Notes under the pieces: generated by a model
The model's database searches: none
What the model was told of the DNA's origin: nothing
What the model saw: only the letters and a program-made list of their open reading frames with translations
Source: an uncultured Streptomyces sp.
Lineage (GTDB): Bacteria > Actinomycetota > Actinomycetes > Streptomycetales > Streptomycetaceae
Length of the DNA stretch: 5,689 nt
NCBI GenBank assembly: GCA_946480485.1
Contig: CAMLJW010000354.1
Span: 1 to 5,689, forward strand
Direction of reading: 5' to 3'
Position numbers and translations under genes: made by a program
Shown here: positions 1 to 4,405 of the stretch, in pieces
Layout of the letters: the number at the start of each line of letters is the position of its first letter
Position numbering within the stretch: position 1 is the first letter of the stretch

Positions 1-923
1 CCGGGCATCGGGTACGGGCCGTGCCGCTTGACGCGCCCGGCACCGGATACGCGGTGACGGGGCCCGACGGGCAGCGACTGCTGTACTTGCCGCCGGGCGC
101 GGCGCCCGCCGGGCTCGAGGGGACCGGCGGGATGGGCGGGATGGGCGGGACCCGCGGGTCGTACGACATGGTGGTCGCCGATGTCGTCGGGCGGCCGGAC
201 GCGCTGGCCCGTTTGCGCACGGTCGGGGCCGTCGGCCCCACGACGGACGTGATCGCGGTGCACCTCGATCACGATGTGCCGCCGGGCCGGGAGCTGCGGC
301 GGCGGCTCGCGGCCGCGGGTGCGCGAGTGGTGCCGGACGGGACGACGCTGATCGTAGGGGTGTACGAGAACGTGCCCGATGTGCCGCGCCGGACGCTGGT
401 GCTCGGCGGGGCGCGGTCCGGGAAGTCGGTGGAGGCGGAGCGGCGGCTGGAGGCCTTTCCTCATGTGCTGTACATCGCGACCGGCGGCGCCCGCGACGGG
501 GACACCGAGTGGGTGGCCCGGGTGAACGCCCACCGCGAGCGGCGCCCCGGCTCGTGGCACACCGCCGAGACCTGTGACCTGGTCCCGCTCCTTGAGGAGG
601 ACGGCCCGCCGCTGCTCATCGACTGTCTGTCCCTGTGGCTGATGGACGCGATGGACGCGGTCAACGCCTGGGACGACGACGAGTGGGGCACCGGCGGCGA
701 ACGCGCCCTGCGTTCACGGGTCGAGGAGCTGGCGGCCGCCGTCCGCGCGACCCGCCGCACCGTGGTCGCCGTCTCCAACGAGGTCGGCTCCGGCATCGTC
801 CCCGCGACCCCCTCCGGCCGCCGCTACCGCGACGAACTGGGCCGCCTGAACACGGCGTTCGCGGCGGAGTGCGAGCACGTGCTCCTGGTGGTGGCGGGGC
901 AGGCGCTCGCCCTCAAAGGGTGA
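1..923 (+). CDS. cobU: Bifunctional adenosylcobinamide kinase / adenosylcobinamide-phosphate guanylyltransferase, 5'-partial
   Basis: Phosphorylates adenosylcobinamide and then transfers GMP to give adenosylcobinamide-GDP, the activated corrinoid used by CobS. The frame is open to the window edge (codons start at base 3), so the true start is upstream; the GTG at 21 is internal. Numbering from that GTG as residue 1: the P-loop GGARSGKS is at 129-136; HRERRP at 171-176 carries the His that in characterised CobU becomes guanylylated; LLIDCLSLW at 198-206 is the Walker-B-like strand; VSNEVGSGIVP at 251-261 and the RYRDELGRLN stretch at 268-277 are further family signatures. CobU itself is about 180 residues, so residues 1-120 are extra. 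They contain an HLDHD motif and look like the end of a metallo-beta-lactamase-like domain, which I recall being fused to CobU in streptomycetes (inference). A Gly-Met repeat sits in this part. The stop overlaps the end of the opposing methyltransferase gene. Confidence 0.95.
   Translation, partial: GHRVRAVPLDAPGTGYAVTGPDGQRLLYLPPGAAPAGLEGTGGMGGMGGTRGSYDMVVADVVGRPDALARLRTVGAVGPTTDVIAVHLDHDVPPGRELRRRLAAAGARVVPDGTTLIVGVYENVPDVPRRTLVLGGARSGKSVEAERRLEAFPHVLYIATGGARDGDTEWVARVNAHRERRPGSWHTAETCDLVPLLEEDGPPLLIDCLSLWLMDAMDAVNAWDDDEWGTGGERALRSRVEELAAAVRATRRTVVAVSNEVGSGIVPATPSGRRYRDELGRLNTAFAAECEHVLLVVAGQALALKG
126..150 (+). repeat. 9-bp tandem repeat (GGCGGGATG x 2.8) inside cobU
   Basis: Perfect tandem copies of GGCGGGATG at 126-134 and 135-143, then a partial copy at 144-150. 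They encode Gly-Gly-Met units in a linker of the N-terminal domain. The five GGG runs (129-131, 134-136, 138-140, 143-145, 147-149) are separated by only 2, 1, 2 and 1 bases, which meets the usual sequence definition of a G-quadruplex on the coding strand and so also in the mRNA. Confidence 0.85.
641..658 (+). repeat. 9-bp tandem duplication (GATGGACGC x 2) in cobU
   Basis: Two perfect adjacent copies of GATGGACGC give Met-Asp-Ala-Met-Asp-Ala just after the Walker-B-like strand of CobU. The duplication is in frame and probably lies in a surface loop or helix start. Two copies could be chance, but the unit length matches the other 9-bp repeats in this window. Confidence 0.6.
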
Positions 924-2088
924 CTGGGGCCTCGGCATAGGAAGCTGCGGTGTCCGCGTTGCGGCGGGCGGTGATCCGGTACGCGTTCGAGAAGCGGGTG
1001 CGGCGCAGGAGCGGGGCCAGGGCGTAATCCAGAGCGACGGCGGAGACAAGCAGGGGCGTGCAGGCCAGGGTGAGGGCCGTGCGCAGGGTGCGCCGGCGGT
1101 CGGTCGGGGGGCAGCGGCGCCAAGGCACCTCGGTACCCGGCAGGCGACGGCCGACGGCCAGGGCGAGGGCGCCCGTGAGATCGTACGGAATATGCGGCTC
1201 GCAGCGGTCTGTGGCGACGACCGTGCAACCGAGCTCGTCGAGTGCGTCGAGCAGGTTGTGCAGCGGCATGAGGTGCAGATGCCGCGGCCGACCGTACGGC
1301 GCCCACCAGGTGCCGAGGAGCGCGCCGAACGCGCAGTCCGGGTCCGCGACTTCGACCAGCAGATGCCCACCGGGGCGCAGCACGGCGAGCGCCGCACGCA
1401 GCTCCTCGCGCGGGTTGGGGCTGTGTTCCAGGTGGTGAAGCATGCTCACCACGTCGTAGCGGGCGCGCAGCCGGTCGACGAGGTCGGGCAGCCGGCCGCG
1501 GTGCGCCTCCTCGATGCGGCCCGCCGCCTGCGCCCGCTCGACCCGCGGGGTCGGGTCGAGGCCGTCGAAAGCCGTGTACGGGTACACCTCCTTGGCGACC
1601 TCCGGGAAGTGGCCGTAACCGGTGCCGACGTCGAGCCAGCTCTCGGGCTCGGGGTACGGGAGCATCGCACGGGCCGCGGCCTGGTGGCGATGGGGGTGCC
1701 TCATCGCTCGGGCGAATCCCTGGCGCTCATGGCCTTCCTGGCCTTCATGGGCTGCGTGGCCTTCATGGTCTGCGTGGTCTGCGTGGTCTGCGCGACTTGC
1801 TGGACCTGCGTGACTCGCGTGGTCTGCGTGGCCTTCGTACAGGTCCTGGTGGTGGAAGGCCAGGCCCTCGGCGGTGAGACAGGGGTTCTTGAAGGCGTGG
1901 GCGCAGTCCTCGCACTCGTCGACGACGAAGATGCGGGGCTTGCGCTGGAACAGGTGCGGGGAGCGCTGCCGGGTGCGCAGCCGTCGTGAGCCGCACCAGG
2001 GGCAGTCGGGTCTGCGCGGCTCGTGGAACCAGTCGGTGCCATGCCCGGGCCGCGGTGCGGAAGGCGTGGGCTGCCGGGTGGGGGGCAT
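913..2088 (-). CDS. Class I SAM-dependent methyltransferase with N-terminal zinc-ribbon and His-rich repeat
   Basis: A 391-residue protein that should transfer a methyl group from S-adenosylmethionine; the substrate is unknown. Domains in order: CPWC at 29-32 and CEDC at 59-62 form a likely four-Cys zinc site; residues 87-120 are a three-residue His repeat, followed by another His cluster (HPHRH, 131-135); the Rossmann fold starts with the SAM-binding motif LDVGTGYGHF at 152-161, with MLHHLEH around 216-222 and LRPGGHLLVEVADP at 237-250 as later fold motifs. A hydrophobic stretch near 337-361 may touch the membrane. I chose the ATG at 2088 because GCAGGAG lies 5 bases before it; the frame stays open to an ATG at 2148, which lacks such a site. 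The gene faces cobT divergently and ends 11 bp inside cobU. The association suggests, but does not prove, a link to cobalamin metabolism. Confidence 0.88.
   Translation of the reverse strand: MPPTRQPTPSAPRPGHGTDWFHEPRRPDCPWCGSRRLRTRQRSPHLFQRKPRIFVVDECEDCAHAFKNPCLTAEGLAFHHQDLYEGHADHASHAGPASRADHADHADHEGHAAHEGQEGHERQGFARAMRHPHRHQAAARAMLPYPEPESWLDVGTGYGHFPEVAKEVYPYTAFDGLDPTPRVERAQAAGRIEEAHRGRLPDLVDRLRARYDVVSMLHHLEHSPNPREELRAALAVLRPGGHLLVEVADPDCAFGALLGTWWAPYGRPRHLHLMPLHNLLDALDELGCTVVATDRCEPHIPYDLTGALALAVGRRLPGTEVPWRRCPPTDRRRTLRTALTLACTPLLVSAVALDYALAPLLRRTRFSNAYRITARRNADTAASYAEAPVTL
1729..1830 (-). repeat. Degenerate 9-bp / tripeptide His repeat in the methyltransferase gene
   Basis: The methyltransferase has a strict three-residue period over residues 87-120: nine of the twelve register positions are His, and the other three are Pro, Arg and Gln. 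The units are mostly Asp-His-Ala or Glu-Gly-His like. At DNA level the + strand shows repeated TGCGTGGTC-type 9-mers, best preserved around 1768-1795. The segment links the zinc-ribbon to the SAM domain. Metal binding is plausible from composition but is an inference. Confidence 0.9.
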
Positions 2089-2093
2089 GGGTG

Positions 2094-2100
2094 CTCCTGC
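2094..2100 (-). promoter_or_regulatory. Shine-Dalgarno site of the methyltransferase gene
   Basis: Read on the - strand this is GCAGGAG, followed by five bases (CACCC) and the ATG at 2088. It is a strong match to the anti-SD sequence with good spacing and decides the start in favour of 2088 over the upstream in-frame ATG at 2148. Confidence 0.75.
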
Positions 2101-2123
2101 CAGTACAACGCGCGGTACGATCC

Positions 2124-2133
2124 GGGACGTCCC
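2124..2133. repeat. 10-bp palindrome with flanking GTACGA repeats, possible operator
   Basis: GGGACGTCCC is a perfect palindrome 36 bp before the methyltransferase start. Direct copies of GTACGA flank it at 2115-2120 and 2135-2140, exactly 20 bp apart. It would lie in the leader of the methyltransferase transcript if the promoter at 2159-2187 is used. It could be a protein-binding site; short GC-rich palindromes also arise by chance in such DNA. Confidence 0.3.
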
Positions 2134-2158
2134 CGTACGACAATCCACTGCAAACCGG

Positions 2159-2187
2159 AACGTAGGGGATCACGATCATGGATGCAA
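2159..2187 (-). promoter_or_regulatory. Candidate housekeeping-type promoter for the methyltransferase gene
   Basis: On the - strand TTGCAT (2187-2182) and TACGTT (2164-2159) are separated by 17 bp, fitting the TTGACA / TAnnnT pattern of the principal actinomycete sigma factor. The segment is less GC-rich than its surroundings. Transcription would begin near 2152 and give a leader of about 64 bases that includes the palindrome and the Shine-Dalgarno site. Assigned by eye only. Confidence 0.35.
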
Positions 2188-2223
2188 TGACGCCATGAAA
2201 TCGGTGATTCACGCGGTGTGACT

Positions 2224-2284
2224 GGGACTGGTAGGAGGGGCTGGTGGGAGGGACGGATGGGACTGGTGGGAGCGACTGGTGGGG
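2224..2284 (+). repeat. G-rich degenerate direct repeats with G-quadruplex motif upstream of cobT
   Basis: Four related units of 13-14 bases with the core ACTGGTGGGAG or close variants start at 2224, 2237, 2259 and 2272. G runs at 2237-2240, 2246-2248, 2250-2252, 2259-2261 and 2268-2270 have loops of 5, 1, 6 and 6 bases, matching a G-quadruplex pattern on the + strand. Both flanking genes start outside it, and I see no open frame of its own. The rest of the 2089-2369 gap holds the promoter-like elements and palindrome listed separately. Confidence 0.65.
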
Positions 2285-2332
2285 CATGGCGGGGACGGAC
2301 CAGGGGGCCGCCGTCGCATGAGCAGCCCGTCA

Positions 2333-2369
2333 CGGACCTGGGGCGACCGCTGCCGGTACTGTTCGGCGA
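2333..2369 (+). promoter_or_regulatory. Candidate promoter giving a leaderless cobT transcript
   Basis: TACTGT at 2357-2362 fits the TAnnnT -10 consensus and ends 7 bases before the cobT ATG at 2370, so transcription should start at or next to the A of the start codon. A weak -35 (CGGACC, keeping the GAC core) lies at 2333-2338 with 18-bp spacing. No Shine-Dalgarno sequence precedes the ATG, which is what a leaderless mRNA would show. A weaker alternative is TTCACG (2208-2213) with TAGGAG (2232-2237), which would give a leader of over 120 bases. Confidence 0.4.
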
Positions 2370-3533
2370 ATGACCTCGCTTAATCTCGACGACTTCTCCG
2401 ATCTGATCGAGCGCCCCAACGCTGGCGTGCGCCGTGACGCCCAGGCGCGGCGGGAGTGGAAGGTCGTGCCGCCCGGGTCCCTCGGTCGCCTCGATGAACT
2501 CGGTGAGTGGCTGGCGGCCGCGCAGTCCGCGGTGCCGGTGCGGGCGATCGAGCGTCCGCGTGTGGTGTTGTTCGCGGGTGACCACGGGGTTGCCGAACTC
2601 GGCGTGTCGGCGCGGCCCGTGGGCACTGCCGACCAGTTGGTGCGGGCCGTACTGGACGGCGCGAGCCCCGTGTCGGTGCTGGCCCGGCGACTCGGCGTGC
2701 CCGTGCGGGTGGTCGACATGGCGCTCGACTGCGATGCGCAGACGCTGCCCGACGAGGTCGTACGGCATCGGGTGCGGCGCGGCTGCGGACGGATCGACGT
2801 GGAGGACTCGCTGTCCCTCGAGGAGGCGGTGGAGGCGTTTCGCGCGGGCATGGCCGTCGCCGACGAGGAGGTGGACTCCGGGACCGATCTGGTCGTACTC
2901 GGGGATGTGAGCGTCGGGGGGACGACGGCCGCGGCGGTGCTGATCGCCGCGCTGTGCGGGACCGACGCGTCCGTGGTCACCGGGCGCGGAGGGCGCGCGA
3001 TCGACGACCTGGCCTGGATGCGGAAGTGCGCGGCCGTGCGCGACGCGCTGCGGCGTGGCCGGCCCGTCCTCGGGGACCAGTTGAGGCTGCTCGCGGCGGT
3101 GGGCGGCGCCGATCTCACCGCGATGACCGGCTTCCTGCTGCAGAGCGCGGTACGCAAGACGCCGGTGATCCTCGACGGCGTCGTGGCCGCCGCGTGTGCC
3201 CTGGTCGGGCAGCGGGTCGCCTTCCGCGCCCCCGACTGGTGGCTCGCGGGCCAGAGCAGCGGCGAGCCCGCTCAGACGAAGGCCCTCGACCGCATGGCCC
3301 TGGAGCCCCTGCTCGACCACGGGATCACGGTGGGCGAGGGCACGGGCGCGCTCCTCGCACTGCCCCTGGTACAGGCCGCCGCCGTACTGGCGGCAGAACT
3401 CCCGGAGATCCCTGAGCCGGAGGAGCCGGAGGAGCCGGAGGAGCCGGAGGAGCCGGAGGAGCCGGAGGAGCCGGAGGAGCAGCCGACGGACTCGAAGGAG
3501 TCCAAGGACCCGGAGGACCCGGAGGACCAGTAG
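2370..3533 (+). CDS. cobT: Nicotinate-nucleotide:dimethylbenzimidazole phosphoribosyltransferase with acidic repeat tail
   Basis: Makes alpha-ribazole 5'-phosphate and nicotinate from 5,6-dimethylbenzimidazole and nicotinate mononucleotide, supplying the lower ligand that CobS attaches. The 387-residue protein shows PPGSLGRL at 34-41, AGDHGVA at 69-75, LGDVSVGGTT at 177-186 (in place of the more common GEMGIGNTT), TGRGG at 204-208, ILDGVV at 267-272 and VGEGTGA at 321-327, in which Glu323 matches the catalytic base of the Salmonella enzyme. Several substrate-loop motifs differ from the enterobacterial form, for example GQSSGEPAQ at 294-302; I believe this is typical of streptomycetes. The catalytic part ends near residue 343; the remaining 44 residues are a Pro/Glu/Asp tail. 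The ATG at 2370 is the only possible start: the frame has a stop at 2319-2321 and no other start codon between. There is no ribosome-binding site, which suggests a leaderless mRNA. Confidence 0.95.
   Translation: MTSLNLDDFSDLIERPNAGVRRDAQARREWKVVPPGSLGRLDELGEWLAAAQSAVPVRAIERPRVVLFAGDHGVAELGVSARPVGTADQLVRAVLDGASPVSVLARRLGVPVRVVDMALDCDAQTLPDEVVRHRVRRGCGRIDVEDSLSLEEAVEAFRAGMAVADEEVDSGTDLVVLGDVSVGGTTAAAVLIAALCGTDASVVTGRGGRAIDDLAWMRKCAAVRDALRRGRPVLGDQLRLLAAVGGADLTAMTGFLLQSAVRKTPVILDGVVAAACALVGQRVAFRAPDWWLAGQSSGEPAQTKALDRMALEPLLDHGITVGEGTGALLALPLVQAAAVLAAELPEIPEPEEPEEPEEPEEPEEPEEPEEQPTDSKESKDPEDPEDQ
3417..3479 (+). repeat. Seven perfect CCGGAGGAG tandem copies (Pro-Glu-Glu) at the 3' end of cobT
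   Basis: Seven identical 9-bp units run without a mismatch and encode Pro-Glu-Glu seven times (residues 350-370). A shorter related array, GACCCGGAG x 2, follows at 3507-3524 and encodes Asp-Pro-Glu. The absence of synonymous changes argues for recent expansion by slippage or for ongoing homogenisation. Each unit contains GGAGG, a core Shine-Dalgarno sequence. Confidence 0.95.
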
Positions 3534-3548
3534 TCCCGAGCGGGTCCT
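3523..3548 (+). terminator. Weak hairpin across the cobT stop codon, possible terminator
   Basis: AGGACC (3523-3528) can pair with GGTCCT (3543-3548) across a 14-base loop, which itself contributes a small CCC/GGG pairing with the 3' arm as an alternative. There is no U-tract. The rest of the 3534-3664 gap shows no clear promoter or gene, so transcription may simply continue into the rhomboid-like gene. Confidence 0.2.
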
Positions 3549-3663
3549 ACACAGCGCCGCCGAGATCGGGATCACTCAGCCGTCGCTCAACTTCGCCCTG
3601 TTCCGCTCCGTCTTCGCATGTGACGTATGCCTCGGCCGCGCCGCGAGCACCCGGAGTGGATGA

Positions 3664-3708
3664 GATGAACACGGCCCGATTGAGCCCCGCCGATGAACAC
3701 CGCCCGAT
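3664..3708 (+). repeat. 17-bp near-perfect direct repeat over the start of the rhomboid-like gene
   Basis: Bases 3664-3680 and 3692-3708 are 16/17 identical (one G/C difference at the tenth base). The first copy contains the chosen start codon and encodes Met-Asn-Thr-Ala-Arg in the gene's frame. The second copy is shifted by 28 bp, so the same peptide is encoded in another frame and stops at a TGA (3708-3710) that overlaps a further in-frame ATG at 3707. Confidence 0.8.
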
Positions 3709-4405
3709 GAACACCGTCGCCCTCCTGGCGCGCACCGAGTGGGGGCCGCTGTACGCCGCCGTACGGGCCGGATGGGCCGACCGGCGGCGCAGGGCGATGC
3801 CGGTGGCCGTGGCCGCGGTCTGCCTGACGGCGCTCCTCCACTTCATGGACGCGCGGCCCTGGGGGCACGGCTTCGTGCAGGCAGTCGGCGGCGTACGAGC
3901 CGAGGACCCCCTGTGGCTCTCCCTGCTCCGCACCCCGCTCTCACTCTTCGTACCGGCCCTGCAGCTGCCCGCCTGGGGCGGGCTGCTGCAGATCCTCATC
4001 GTGTTCGGGATCGCCGAGCTCAGCATGGGCCGGCGGCACACCCTGCTCATCGCGTACGCGGCGACCCTGGCCGGCACGCTGTACGCACGCCTGGGTATCT
4101 GGCTGGGCCCGGACGTCCCGCTCGGGCTGCCCGCGTCGGACGCGCGGGTCGTGGACACCGGCCCGTCGGCGGCGGTGGTCGGGCTCGCCGTCCTCATGTG
4201 CTGCCGCTACCGGGCGTACGCCACGGCGGGGCTGGTCGTCTCGTCGATGGCGGCCGAGGTGCTCGTCAAGGAGAACCTCGCGGGCAAGGAACACCTCGCG
4301 GCCATCGCGTCGGTGCTCGTGGTGTGCGGGGTCACGGAGCTGCGTCAGCGGTGTTCGGGCATGCGGGCGGTTTCCGGGTCAGGTCTGCCACCGATCCAGT
4401 CCTGA
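3665..4405 (+). CDS. Rhomboid-like integral membrane protein
   Basis: A 246-residue protein with about six or seven hydrophobic segments, near residues 45-61, 83-101, 104-119, 126-148, 166-183, 186-201 and 209-226. The pattern resembles a rhomboid intramembrane serine protease: a WGGLLQ segment followed by FGIAELSMGRRH and an AATLAGTL helix (106-138), then GPSAAVVGL at 166-174 where Ser168 would be the nucleophile, and KEHLAAI with His210 as the possible partner. The usual GxSG is GPSA here, and the His/Asn of the second helix are replaced, so it may be inactive or only share the fold. Start: ATG 3665 with GGAG eight bases upstream; a GTG at 3620 and an ATG at 3707 are weaker alternatives. 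It follows cobT by 131 bp on the same strand and its last 61 bp overlap the opposing gene. A role in cobalamin synthesis is not established. Confidence 0.7.
   Translation: MNTARLSPADEHRPMNTVALLARTEWGPLYAAVRAGWADRRRRAMPVAVAAVCLTALLHFMDARPWGHGFVQAVGGVRAEDPLWLSLLRTPLSLFVPALQLPAWGGLLQILIVFGIAELSMGRRHTLLIAYAATLAGTLYARLGIWLGPDVPLGLPASDARVVDTGPSAAVVGLAVLMCCRYRAYATAGLVVSSMAAEVLVKENLAGKEHLAAIASVLVVCGVTELRQRCSGMRAVSGSGLPPIQS

Noticed and set aside
1729..1830. CRISPR-like array from the regular repeats
   Set aside because: Units are only 9 bp with no spacers and keep the reading frame of a gene; they are coding tandem repeats.
1192..1989. 265-codon + strand frame opposite the methyltransferase gene
   Set aside because: The opposite strand has clear SAM-binding and zinc motifs and a good ribosome site; this frame has none and becomes a Val/Cys/Ala repeat.
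2089..2148. Upstream start of the methyltransferase at 2148
   Set aside because: The ATG at 2088 has GCAGGAG five bases upstream; the added 20 residues contain no family feature and the 2148 ATG has no ribosome site.
2195..2221. Eight-codon frame ATG...TGA (Met-Lys-Ser-Val-Ile-His-Ala-Val)
   Set aside because: Too short to assess, no clear ribosome site, and no runs of identical codons or a terminator that would suggest an attenuator.
2089..2369. Cobalamin riboswitch upstream of cobT
   Set aside because: I looked for a B12 box and the surrounding stem pattern on both strands and found only loose resemblance near 2331-2360, which overlaps the predicted cobT promoter. A covariance-model search would settle it.
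1701..3575. Long open frame (624 codons) on the - strand, antisense to cobT and through the intergenic region
   Set aside because: It runs antisense to the well-supported cobT and its start region is low-complexity Leu/Arg from the repeat array. Long shadow frames are expected in very GC-rich DNA.
3620..3664. GTG 3620 as start of the rhomboid-like gene
   Set aside because: No Shine-Dalgarno sequence before it, while ATG 3665 has GGAG eight bases upstream; the extra 15 residues are unremarkable.
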